This document shows, piece after piece, positions 19,004 through 27,216 of a stretch of DNA of 63,507 bases; positions within the stretch are counted from its first letter, which is position 1; each line of letters opens with the position of its first letter. Source of the stretch: CAZADS01 sp964483985 (lineage in GTDB: Bacteria > Pseudomonadota > Alphaproteobacteria > Thalassobaculales > Thalassobaculaceae); the NCBI GenBank assembly GCA_964483985.1, contig CAZADS010000104.1:1-63507 (forward strand), read 5' to 3'. A model generated the notes under the pieces. The model was not told the origin of the DNA. It ran no database searches and worked only from the letters and a program-made list of their open reading frames with translations. The position numbers were made by a program, and so were the translations under genes.

Positions 19004-20080
19004 TTAATTCTTCCTGCTGTGCTTGAAAACCCTAATTCTTAATCGGTAATAGATAAAGACGTCACATCCTAAGAGGAAGAAAAGAAGGATACCTTGAAAT
19101 AAGCCCGTGGCTGCCGCAGGTAATCCAATTTCGATCTGAGCAACCTCACCTCCAATATAAGACAAGGCCATTATCAAACCGGCCACCAAAATTCCCAATG
19201 GATTTAATCTACCTAGAAAAGCCACAATTATCGCAGTGAAGCCATACCCAGGAGAAATTGTTGGCAACAGTTGGCCAATAGTACCAGAAACTTCGGACAC
19301 ACCGGCCAAACCAGCCAAACCGCCACTGATTAATAAGGATAGCCAAATTAATTTATTTCGGCTAAATCCCGCATGATGTGCCGCTGAAGGTGCCAACCCT
19401 ACTACGCGAAGTTGAAAGCCAATCACTGTACGAAAAAAAATAAACCAAGCCGCCACCACCACTATCAAGGCAAATAAAGAACCTAAGTGGAGTCTGCTAT
19501 CGTTAAACATAATGGGCATAATAGCAGAATCAGGAAAAATTCTACTTTGCGGGAAATTGTAACCAGCGGGATCACGCCACGGGCCGTGCACAAGGTAACT
19601 AAGTAATAACAATGAAACATAAGTCAGCATTAAAGTCGTTAGGATTTCGTTAGCGTTAAATCTGGTTCTAAGTAGAGCTGGTATAGCCGCCCACGACATC
19701 CCGCCTAAAATGCCCAAGATGATTACCCCTGGCAAAAGAACAACGCTTTCACTTTCGTGAAAAGAGATCGCTAAACCGCCACCAAAAATAGCACCTATCG
19801 TAAATTGACCTTCGGCCCCAATGTTCCATACGTTTGCCTTAAACCCAACTGATAAGCCAATTGAAATCAATATTAGGGGAGAAGCTTTAACTATCAATTC
19901 TGTAATGCCGAAGGAACTTGTAAGCGGCTGAATAAAAAACGTATAAAGTGCGGTGCCTGGATTTTTTCCCATTGCTGAAAATATAACAACACCACTAAAT
20001 ACTGTAAGAAGAAGCGCCACAATTGGAGAAAAAATCACCCAACTTTTGGAAACATCCATACGGTGTTCAAGACTGATCAT
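19004..20080 (-). CDS. ABC transporter permease (nucleoside/BMP type, first subunit)
   Basis: This inner-membrane protein of 358 residues has about nine to ten helices. It contains Asn-Val-Trp-Asn-Ile-Gly-Ala-Glu-Gly-Gln and Phe-Asn-Ala-Asn-Glu-Ile-Leu-Thr-Thr-Leu-Met, both characteristic of the YufP/NupP-type permease. It heterodimerises with the next permease to form the translocation path. It sits 18 bases after the ATPase gene and three before the second permease. The ATG at 20080 is the natural start. Confidence 0.88.
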   Translation of the reverse strand: MISLEHRMDVSKSWVIFSPIVALLLTVFSGVVIFSAMGKNPGTALYTFFIQPLTSSFGITELIVKASPLILISIGLSVGFKANVWNIGAEGQFTIGAIFGGGLAISFHESESVVLLPGVIILGILGGMSWAAIPALLRTRFNANEILTTLMLTYVSLLLLSYLVHGPWRDPAGYNFPQSRIFPDSAIMPIMFNDSRLHLGSLFALIVVVAAWFIFFRTVIGFQLRVVGLAPSAAHHAGFSRNKLIWLSLLISGGLAGLAGVSEVSGTIGQLLPTISPGYGFTAIIVAFLGRLNPLGILVAGLIMALSYIGGEVAQIEIGLPAAATGLFQGILLFFLLGCDVFIYYRLRIRVFKHSRKN

Positions 20081-20098
20081 TGGACAGTCCTTAAATCT

Positions 20099-21631
20099 TC
20101 AATAGCGCTCTTTACCGCTCTCTCCTCCCATAAGTAAACCCATTTCTTCATTAGAAACAGATCCCACAGGAAAACTTGCAGAGAGTTCGCCAGCTGCTAT
20201 TACCGCAATCCTGTCACACATCTCAAAAATTTCATCGAGATCTTGAGAAATAATTAATACTGCACACCCGGCATCCGCCAAATCTAAAAGTGCTTGTCGA
20301 ATAGTCACAGCGGCACCGGCATCTACTCCCCAAGTCGGTTGTGACACCACAAAGATGCCCGGATTTTGTAATATTTCTCTTCCAATGATAAATTTTTGTA
20401 AATTACCTCCAGACAAATTAGCCGCAGTTGCGTCTGACCCGGTTGTTCTAACATCAAATTTAGAAATAATTTTCTGACAAAAACTAGAGGTAATATGCCT
20501 CGAAATTAGACCTTTCGACTTAAGATTCATAGTGCTAGCCGCAGTCAAAAAAGCATTATCTTTCAAATTCATCTCTTTTACCGCTGCATGGCCATAACGC
20601 TGCTCCGGAACAAAGGCTGCACCCAATAACCTGCGAGCCAAGGGACCCAATTCGCCTATAGAACGTCCATCAAAGCAGATTACATCTGACTGCGACTTAA
20701 TTAGCGTTTCTCCGGAAAGGGCGGCCATCAATTCAGTTTGCCCATTTCCAGCCAAGCCTGCGATACCTAAAACTTCTCCTTTTTTAACTGAAAAGGTGAT
20801 GTTTTTTAAATTTACTCCGGAAAGCTCACTTGATGGTGTCGTTAGTCCGTTAATTTTAAGGCGCTCAAAAGAAGAAGTATTACGCGTTGGTCGGATGGTA
20901 TTTCCGGGTCGTTGACCTAGCATCATTTCCGCTAACGTTTGAGTCGTTTCTTTTTTTGGATCGCAAGACGCGACTAATTTTCCATCTCTTAAAATTGTAG
21001 CCTTTTCACAAAGCGACATAACTTCGGTTAGCTTATGACTGATATACAAAATTGAACATCCAGATTCAGCTAAATTTCTAATAGTCATGAATAATTGACT
21101 GGCTTCCTGAGGAGTTAATACCGAAGTTGGTTCATCCAATATTAATAATTTTGGATTTTGGAGTAGACATCTAACTATTTCGATCTTCTGGCGCTCGCCC
21201 ATGGAAAGGAAATTTACATGCCTATCAGCGTTTAACGTCAGCCCATAACGTCGTGAAACTTCATCTACAAGGAATCTTAGTTTCTTAAAATTTATTTCTT
21301 CATTTATACCTAAAGCAATGTTTTCGAGGACGGTCATAGATTCAAAAAGAGAAAAATGTTGGAAAATCATTCCTATTCCCAATTCCCGGGCAGCTGCGGG
21401 TCCATTTATCTTGATTGGCTCACCAATCCAACGCAAAATACCTGCATTTGCTTGCATAAGTCCGTAAATAATTTTCACGAGTGTAGATTTACCAGCACCA
21501 TTTTCTCCCAATAAAGCATGGATTTCACCTGGGTAAATTTTAAGGCTAATCCCGTCATTAGCAATTACGCCAGGAAAGACTTTGGTTATATCTCTTAATT
21601 CTAAAAGTGGTTGCGAGCCTATCGTTTTAAT
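20099..21631 (-). CDS. ABC transporter ATP-binding protein (nucleoside/sugar type), probable AUU start
   Basis: This double-ABC ATPase energises the BMP-type importer. Domain 1 has Walker A Gly-Glu-Asn-Gly-Ala-Gly-Lys-Ser-Thr (42-50 in my numbering), signature Leu-Ser-Met-Gly-Glu-Arg-Gln at 142-148 and Walker B Leu-Leu-Ile-Leu-Asp-Glu-Pro at 162-168. Domain 2 has a degenerate P-loop (Ala-Gly-Asn-Gly-Gln) and Leu-Ser-Gly-Gly-Asn-Leu-Gln, as in RbsA/YufO. The first ATG, GTG or TTG in frame is the TTG at 21511, inside Walker A, which cannot be the true start. The frame stays open upstream and encodes a proper N-terminal strand (Leu-Glu-Leu-Arg-Asp-Ile-Thr-Lys-Val-Phe). An ATT at 21631 has AGGAG seven bases before it, giving 510 residues, the family length. 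A rare AUU start or a mutated start codon are the explanations. Confidence 0.85.
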   Translation of the reverse strand: MKTIGSQPLLELRDITKVFPGVIANDGISLKIYPGEIHALLGENGAGKSTLVKIIYGLMQANAGILRWIGEPIKINGPAAARELGIGMIFQHFSLFESMTVLENIALGINEEINFKKLRFLVDEVSRRYGLTLNADRHVNFLSMGERQKIEIVRCLLQNPKLLILDEPTSVLTPQEASQLFMTIRNLAESGCSILYISHKLTEVMSLCEKATILRDGKLVASCDPKKETTQTLAEMMLGQRPGNTIRPTRNTSSFERLKINGLTTPSSELSGVNLKNITFSVKKGEVLGIAGLAGNGQTELMAALSGETLIKSQSDVICFDGRSIGELGPLARRLLGAAFVPEQRYGHAAVKEMNLKDNAFLTAASTMNLKSKGLISRHITSSFCQKIISKFDVRTTGSDATAANLSGGNLQKFIIGREILQNPGIFVVSQPTWGVDAGAAVTIRQALLDLADAGCAVLIISQDLDEIFEMCDRIAVIAAGELSASFPVGSVSNEEMGLLMGGESGKERY

Positions 21632-21638
21632 TTTTCTA

Positions 21639-21643
21639 CTCCT
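21639..21643 (-). promoter_or_regulatory. Shine-Dalgarno site in front of a candidate AUU start
   Basis: AGGAG on the minus strand is separated by seven bases from ATT at 21631. A 14-codon frame (21693-21646, starting ATG) ends three bases before this site. It could be a leader that couples translation, or chance. Confidence 0.5.
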
Positions 21644-21705
21644 GCTTACCTCGTTGCTGTTTGATTAAGCTCCTTAATAAAGGTCTGAAACATTTTTTAA
21701 CAAGG

Positions 21706-22917
21706 TTAGAAATCTAACCACGTCACACGACCTAAGGCAGCGTATCTGCGCCAACGTTCCAATTCAGCTTCTAATTTCCTTTTTCGCTTCCTAGACATTA
21801 CAATTTTTGGTTCCAACCACATCCCATGAACCTCTAATGAATCTCTAGATCGATTTGCCCTGATTTCGATTCGACCTATCAACTCGTCGTGTTCTAAAAT
21901 GGGATATACATAATAACCAAAAATCCTTTTGTTTTTTGGAATATAAATCTCGATTTTATAATCGAAACCAAACAAACGTTTTATTCGGTTTCGATCACGA
22001 ATCATCGGGTCAAAGGGTGAAAGAAATCTAATACGAGAGGAGGGCTCAGGAGACAATTTCAACCATTGGAACAAATCGGGGTGGCCCAATACATTAGATG
22101 TATCCCCATTAAAATCTTCCAACTCTATCGGTCTCACAATATGTCCACCGTTTTCATTACACCATTTTCTAACTTCGGGGGCTTTAACGGACTCCCAAAA
22201 TCTAGCGATTTCACTATGGTCTCCAAAACCAATTCGTTCTAGGGCACTAACGCAGCTCCAGTTCACATATTCCGCTTCAGTAGGTTCCAATTCCCTATAT
22301 TTTTGAGGGATCACTCTTTCGGTAAGATCGTAAATCTTTTGAAAACCATGCCTAGCAGTAACCGCCAATTTACCGGTTCGCCAAAGAAATACCAACGCGG
22401 CCTTCGACGGATGCCACCCCCACCAAGAACTTTCGGATTTACTGGTTTGCAATTGATTTAACGTTCCGTTAAGTCCGATTAAATCTCGGGCCATTACTGG
22501 GCCATTTTCAGCAACGTAATCCAAAACTATTTGACAGACATGTTTAGCATTTGGTCCAATCCTTTTTTCCCACCAGGCACGTCGAACCATGTCAAAACAA
22601 GCTCGTTCAAAGCGAGGCTTCCAATAAGGAAAAAAAATTATCGGAATATAAGACGCGTCATGAGTCCAATTTTCAAACAGACTTCTTTCATGTTCAACGT
22701 GATAATCTAACCATGACGATTTATACCCTTTTACTCTCGAGGCAAGGATATGGTGATGAGCACGTTCCATGGTTCGAATGCTATCTATTTGAACAAACCC
22801 GAGCCGTTCAACTAACTCGGGAATATCGGATCGCTTACTACTTGGGGAAGTTTTCCGAGACAGTTCATGCAAACTCAGGAAAAGGCGTCGCGCGTCAGAA
22901 TTGGTTAATCGATCGGT
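21706..22917 (-). CDS. ycaQ: YcaQ-type DNA glycosylase (winged-helix HTH_42 family)
   Basis: This winged-helix protein belongs to the AlkZ/YcaQ family, whose YcaQ branch unhooks DNA interstrand crosslinks and removes alkylated bases. The YcaQ-specific Gln-Ile-Asp motif (QxD; the AlkZ branch has QxQ) is at residues 44-46. The downstream Trp/Tyr-rich stretch (Phe-Glu-Asn-Trp-Thr-His-Asp-Ala-Ser) and a C-terminal Asp-Pro-Met-Ile-Arg-Asp-Arg region are typical. The length is about 403. A TTG at 22941 would add eight residues; I prefer the ATG at 22917. It is 74 bases upstream of the ABC ATPase and 62 downstream of an MFS pump on the same strand. Confidence 0.85.
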   Translation of the reverse strand, partial: TDRLTNSDARRLFLSLHELSRKTSPSSKRSDIPELVERLGFVQIDSIRTMERAHHHILASRVKGYKSSWLDYHVEHERSLFENWTHDASYIPIIFFPYWKPRFERACFDMVRRAWWEKRIGPNAKHVCQIVLDYVAENGPVMARDLIGLNGTLNQLQTSKSESSWWGWHPSKAALVFLWRTGKLAVTARHGFQKIYDLTERVIPQKYRELEPTEAEYVNWSCVSALERIGFGDHSEIARFWESVKAPEVRKWCNENGGHIVRPIELEDFNGDTSNVLGHPDLFQWLKLSPEPSSRIRFLSPFDPMIRDRNRIKRLFGFDYKIEIYIPKNKRIFGYYVYPILEHDELIGRIEIRANRSRDSLEVHGMWLEPKIVMSRKRKRKLEAELERWRRYAALGRVTWLDF

Positions 22918-22979
22918 CATCAAAAAGTCTAAAGCTACCAAACTTTAGCAATAAAATGAAATTGGGTAGAAGGTTAAGA

Positions 22980-24152
22980 TCAGACTATATCTCGGGGTTT
23001 TAATAATAGTAACCCAGAAATCAACCCAAGAATACTCAACACCCCTATTAGGATACCCATTGGTAATGCCGTTCCATCATGGAAAATAGCCACAACCCCC
23101 CCCATAGCAGCTCCCATTGTCATCTGTAAAAACCCAAACAAGGATGATGCTGTTCCAGCAAGTTCCGGAAAAGGCTCAAGTACTCCAGCAACTGCATTAG
23201 CACCGATGAAACCTAGACTCCCCACCACAATAAAAAGTGGAATTATGATTCCAAAAATGCCCCAGATACCCAAATAGCTGATGATCGAAAGACTAACACC
23301 ACCAATAGCAGCAACGACCAAGCCGACTCTCAACATGTAAATTGCCCCAAGCGAGGTCACTAACCGAACATTAAAAACATTGGCTATCATTATACCAATC
23401 ACGTTGAGCCCAAATAATAATCCATAATATTCTTCAGGCACCTGAAATAACGTAATGTATACAAATGGCGAGGCAGCAAAATAGGTAAACATACAGGAAA
23501 AAGCGAATACCCCGGATAGAATACACCCCAGCGATTGGGGCTCACTTAAGATTCTCTTATACCCAGTAAAAAGAGTGTAAAAAGACAGCGGTGTTCTTCG
23601 TTTCGCTACCAAAGTTTCAGGCACCTTAAAAAAAAGGGCCAAACAACTCAAAATTCCCAAAAAACAAAGTATAATAAAAATAGCCCTCCAACCGAGCAGT
23701 ACCAGCAAGTAACCACCAATGTTAGGAGCTAGAAGAGGCGTAATCAAAAACACCAAATAAATAAATGACTGAGCCCGTGCCGCCTCATCTCTTGAGTAAA
23801 GATCCCTTACCATCGCTCGAACGATCACTAGCCCCGCAGCACCTCCAAATGCCTGTAAAAATCGAGCGATTAACAATTCGAACATGCTTTGCGAGAGAAA
23901 GCATGCGCCACTACCGCAACAATATAAAATTATACCAGCTAAAAGTATTCGTTTTCTCCCAAAAGAATCGGAAATTGGCCCATAAAAGAGTTGACCAATA
24001 GCCAATCCAAAAAAAAACGCACTGAGTGTATATTGTGCTCTATTGAGTCCTTCTCCCAATTCAGCTTCTATCGCTGGCAAACTAGGCAAATACATATCAA
24101 TTCCCGCGGCAGCTAGAGCAGTGACTGCGCCAAGAATAACAATAAAACTCAT
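22980..24152 (-). CDS. Bcr/CflA-type multidrug efflux MFS transporter
   Basis: This twelve-helix drug/proton antiporter has 390 residues. The N terminus has Ala-Ala-Gly-Ile-Asp-Met-Tyr-Leu-Pro-Ser-Leu-Pro, and the loop after helix 2 has Gly-Pro-Ile-Ser-Asp-Ser-Phe-Gly-Arg-Lys. Both are hallmarks of the Bcr/CflA group of drug:H+ antiporters with 12 segments. The open frame begins at a TTG at 24170; the ATG at 24152 is the more conventional start and keeps helix 1 intact. It precedes ycaQ on the same strand with a 62-base gap. Pairing an efflux pump with a DNA-damage glycosylase would make sense for resistance to a genotoxic compound, but that link is inference. Confidence 0.87.
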   Translation of the reverse strand: MSFIVILGAVTALAAAGIDMYLPSLPAIEAELGEGLNRAQYTLSAFFFGLAIGQLFYGPISDSFGRKRILLAGIILYCCGSGACFLSQSMFELLIARFLQAFGGAAGLVIVRAMVRDLYSRDEAARAQSFIYLVFLITPLLAPNIGGYLLVLLGWRAIFIILCFLGILSCLALFFKVPETLVAKRRTPLSFYTLFTGYKRILSEPQSLGCILSGVFAFSCMFTYFAASPFVYITLFQVPEEYYGLLFGLNVIGIMIANVFNVRLVTSLGAIYMLRVGLVVAAIGGVSLSIISYLGIWGIFGIIIPLFIVVGSLGFIGANAVAGVLEPFPELAGTASSLFGFLQMTMGAAMGGVVAIFHDGTALPMGILIGVLSILGLISGLLLLKPRDIV

Positions 24153-24248
24153 ACTTATTCGATCACTCAAAATTAATATGTACCTTGTTGGAGCTTATTT
24201 ATTTCCAACAGCCCTTGCGAAAATCGGACGAAAAATCCGTTCCTGAGT

Positions 24249-24728
24249 TTAACCGCTCTTCTCAATGAACCAATATTCATTCATGATTTGTTTAGCCCAA
24301 TCAGGCTCTTCGATATTACCTCTAGGACCGAAGCCAGAAAAATAGGGTTTGATATCAAAGACCGGTGTACCATCGATAGCGTCCAATCCTTGCACGTGGA
24401 GGGTCAAACCACAAACACTTAGCACACGGCAAACAGTAATCCCCATCCTATTGGGACGAGGACTACCCCTTTGAGCAAAAATCCCTACCTTCGGCCATTC
24501 CGCCCGATCCCTTGGGCGTCGTGCACCAATCACCATTTTCTTTGGATCGCCTCTATGAAAATGGAATAGTATCTCAACATGTGAAAAACTATTTAACCCC
24601 AGCAGCGACTCCGCAGAGAATTGTTCCGAGTCTAACACTATCTCAGAATGAACTTTGTCCCAATCATCGTCTACCGCCTTATGACGACCTCCTCTGACAA
24701 ATCCAACCGCACGTATTAAGACATCCAT
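24249..24728 (-). CDS. trmO: TrmO/TsaA-family tRNA-methyltransferase-like protein
   Basis: This member of the UPF0066/TsaA beta-barrel SAM-dependent family has an Escherichia coli relative, TrmO, which methylates N6 of t6A37 in tRNA-Thr. The signature is present at about 83-99: Gly-Ile-Phe-Ala-Gln-Arg, then Pro-Arg-Pro-Asn-Arg-Met-Gly. A later Asp-Gly-Thr-Pro-Val-Phe-Asp-Ile-Lys-Pro-Tyr stretch lies at 119-129. The protein is 159 residues, shorter than TrmO (about 235), so it comprises the core domain alone, as in many alphaproteobacterial and archaeal members. AAGGAG six to seven bases before the ATG fixes the start. It is divergent from the acyl-CoA ligase across 90 bases. Confidence 0.82.
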   Translation of the reverse strand: MDVLIRAVGFVRGGRHKAVDDDWDKVHSEIVLDSEQFSAESLLGLNSFSHVEILFHFHRGDPKKMVIGARRPRDRAEWPKVGIFAQRGSPRPNRMGITVCRVLSVCGLTLHVQGLDAIDGTPVFDIKPYFSGFGPRGNIEEPDWAKQIMNEYWFIEKSG

Positions 24729-24818
24729 TTAGGTCTCCTTGTTTTGTAATATAATAAAGTGGATAGTCTCAGGATATAAATATTAGAGCTTAATTAAGAG
24801 CATAATCGGGTCCTAAAC

Positions 24819-26420
24819 ATGACAATTCCTTTAACTCCTTCTGTACATTCTTTTTTAGGTTACAACATCCCAAGTCTCATCGCTGAAAGAGCTAGAACGA
24901 GAACGTCACATCCTTTTCTAATTTGGCATCCTTTTGACGGCGAACGCCGCTCATGGACTTACGGCCAATTTCATCATGACGTGGAACGCGTCGCCGCCGG
25001 ATTAATAAAACGAGGAGTTAGCCCTGGCGAAAGAGTGCTTATCCATCTTGAAAATTGTCCAGAATTACTTTTATCATGGTATGCCTGCGCTCGCATAAAT
25101 GCCATCGCTGTTACTACCAATGCTAGATCCACAGCAGACGAAATCTCCTATTTTTCGGAGCATGCTTCTGTCTGCGGGGCTATTACACAACCCGCTTTTG
25201 AACAATTAATTGCATCGAACGCAAAATCCATTAAATGGCTAACGATTACGGACCACGATAGCGGAACTCCTGCCGAAACTAACAAATCACCCAATACAAA
25301 AAATTCGTTCAACAATCTTTTCGATGATCCCCAAATCGTACCCCAATTTTATCCTAACGCCATGGCACCAATTGGTGTTCAATATACATCCGGGACAACA
25401 TCACGACCAAAGGGTGTATTGTGGACCCATGCTAATGCTCTTTGGGGCGCACGCGTTAACTCAGCCCATGAAAATTTGCAACCACAGGATATCCACTTAT
25501 GCTATTTGCCATTATTCCATACTAACGCCCAAGCTTATTCAGTTCTTGCGACACTTTGGGCTGGCGCTACTTGCGTTTTACTGCCACGATGGACAACAAG
25601 CAGATTCTGGGATCTTTCCCTGCAATACAAATGCACTTGGACTTCGATGGTTTGGTTTTGCCTTAATGCTCTTGCAGAAACAGACTCGCCCGCCCAGCAT
25701 TATTATAGGCTCTGGGGCAACGCAATGGGAGCACCCCCTCAAGACAAACTATATGGAGTTAAAACCATCGGCTGGTGGGGAATGACAGAAACGATAAGCC
25801 ATGGAATCGTTGGAAATGTTCACTTGCAGAATCGATCCATGGCAATCGGAAAACCGGCTTCAGAATACGGGATTTCAATACAGCGGGAAGATGGTTCAGC
25901 GATAGAACCAGGCGAAACGGGACATCTCAAAGTATCCGGAGTCCCGGGAATATCACTCTTTAAGGAATATCTTAACGATTACAGTGCTACGGAAGCGTCC
26001 TATGATCATGATGGTTGGTTCCTGACGGGAGATATGGTGACGCTTCATGATGACGGTTTTATTAGTTTTTCCGGACGAGATAAAGACATGCTCAAAATTG
26101 GCGGTGAAAACGTGGCCGCAGCAGAAATAGAGCGTGTTATTCTTGAGTTACCAGAAGTAAAGGAAGCAGCAGTAGTTGGTAAAAAGCATTCAATGTTAGA
26201 TGAGGAAGCTGTCGCTTTTATTTTAGTTGAAGGAGGACCCGACGCAGCTGATCCCAACCTGCCAAACAAAATAATGACTGCCTGTAAAACTAAACTTGCC
26301 GATTTCAAAGTGCCTGCTGAAATTAAGATACTTGAATCCTTTCCCAGATCAACTTTAGAAAAAATCGCAAAAACAAAACTGCGAGAAATGCTGGAATTTG
26401 AACGGAAAACTAAAATTTAA
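24819..26420 (+). CDS. AMP-forming acyl-CoA synthetase (CaiC-like)
   Basis: This ANL-superfamily ligase activates a carboxylic acid to its acyl-CoA through an acyl-adenylate. The P-loop motif Tyr-Thr-Ser-Gly-Thr-Thr-Ser-Arg-Pro-Lys-Gly is at about 189-199, A5 is Gly-Met-Thr-Glu-Thr, A7/A8 reads Thr-Gly-Asp...Gly-Arg-Asp-Lys-Asp, and a C-terminal lysine for adenylation sits in Leu-Glu-Lys-Ile-Ala-Lys. The length of 533 is normal. The acid substrate is unknown; crotonobetaine/carnitine ligases and medium-chain ligases are the closest-looking types. It is 43 bases upstream of a HAD hydrolase. The spacer before it contains the 10-base palindrome CTTAATTAAG at 24789-24798, a possible operator. Confidence 0.87.
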   Translation: MTIPLTPSVHSFLGYNIPSLIAERARTRTSHPFLIWHPFDGERRSWTYGQFHHDVERVAAGLIKRGVSPGERVLIHLENCPELLLSWYACARINAIAVTTNARSTADEISYFSEHASVCGAITQPAFEQLIASNAKSIKWLTITDHDSGTPAETNKSPNTKNSFNNLFDDPQIVPQFYPNAMAPIGVQYTSGTTSRPKGVLWTHANALWGARVNSAHENLQPQDIHLCYLPLFHTNAQAYSVLATLWAGATCVLLPRWTTSRFWDLSLQYKCTWTSMVWFCLNALAETDSPAQHYYRLWGNAMGAPPQDKLYGVKTIGWWGMTETISHGIVGNVHLQNRSMAIGKPASEYGISIQREDGSAIEPGETGHLKVSGVPGISLFKEYLNDYSATEASYDHDGWFLTGDMVTLHDDGFISFSGRDKDMLKIGGENVAAAEIERVILELPEVKEAAVVGKKHSMLDEEAVAFILVEGGPDAADPNLPNKIMTACKTKLADFKVPAEIKILESFPRSTLEKIAKTKLREMLEFERKTKI

Positions 26421-26463
26421 ACACTGGCGCCTATATTAAAACAAATAACTTAGGAACGTTTTT

Positions 26464-27180
26464 ATGACTTTACAAAAGGTGAAGGCCTTAACTTTCGATA
26501 CTGGGGGCACGGTTCTAGATTGGCATTCCGGATTTCGGAACATACTGGCTAAAACTGGGAAATACCACAATTTAGAACGCGACTGGGGAGCGATTGCGAA
26601 CGATTTACGGCGCCGCTCGTTAGCAAAAATGCTTAACTTAGGCGAAAACACTCCCCCGACCTATAACTTCGATGATGCTCATCGAATCGTTTTGGATGAA
26701 CTATGTGATGAGAACGAACTGAATATATTCTCTAAAAGCGAACGCCATACGATTTCTTGGACCACACCGCACAGGTTTTCTATATGGCCCGATTTCGAGG
26801 GCATTTTACCTCAGCTGAGAACCAAATTTATTTGCTGTTCGTTCACTATTTTGAGTTTTCGCATCATCTTAGATACAGCTAAATACAATAATCTCTCGTG
26901 GGATGCAGTATTCTCGTGCGAAGCAATTGGGAAATATAAAGTGCTCCCAGAAGCCTATACAACAGTCGCTCGTTGGTTAAATCTTGCCCCATCGGAAATT
27001 TGCATGGTTGCATGCCATAATTTTGATTTGGACGCCGCCAGAAACATCGGGTTCAAAACGGCCTTTGTTCATCGTCCTGAAGAATGGGGTATGGCTAGAC
27101 CGCCCGACCCATATCCCAACAAACATCACGACATCATAATTAATTCATTTCCCGAACTAGTCCAAAGTTTATTGGATTAG
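26464..27180 (+). CDS. HAD-superfamily hydrolase, haloacid-dehalogenase type II-like, with variant motifs
   Basis: This 238-residue HAD-fold hydrolase has the proportions of 2-haloacid dehalogenases. Motif I is Phe-Asp-Thr-Gly-Gly-Thr, with Asp12 as nucleophile. The C-terminal Val-Ala-Cys-His-Asn-Phe-Asp-Leu-Asp-Ala-Ala-Arg motif is recognisable. Two positions depart from the family. Motif I has Gly in place of the usual aromatic residue before Gly-Thr. Where Ser-Asn-Gly is expected in motif II, the sequence reads Cys-Ser-Phe-Thr-Ile-Leu-Ser. The motif III lysine is in Gly-Lys-Tyr-Lys-Val-Leu-Pro-Glu. A true dehalogenase is therefore less certain than for the paralogue at 49379; a phosphatase-like or altered substrate is possible. 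It follows the acyl-CoA ligase by 43 bases and converges with a PhyH gene. Confidence 0.78.
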   Translation: MTLQKVKALTFDTGGTVLDWHSGFRNILAKTGKYHNLERDWGAIANDLRRRSLAKMLNLGENTPPTYNFDDAHRIVLDELCDENELNIFSKSERHTISWTTPHRFSIWPDFEGILPQLRTKFICCSFTILSFRIILDTAKYNNLSWDAVFSCEAIGKYKVLPEAYTTVARWLNLAPSEICMVACHNFDLDAARNIGFKTAFVHRPEEWGMARPPDPYPNKHHDIIINSFPELVQSLLD

Positions 27181-27216
27181 TTAATCGTATCACGTCTTTT
27201 TATTTTTAAGCTTACG

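Noticed and set aside
24789..24798. CTTAATTAAG palindrome upstream of the acyl-CoA ligase
   Set aside because: A 10-base AT-rich palindrome is weak evidence for an operator; noted only within the ligase entry.
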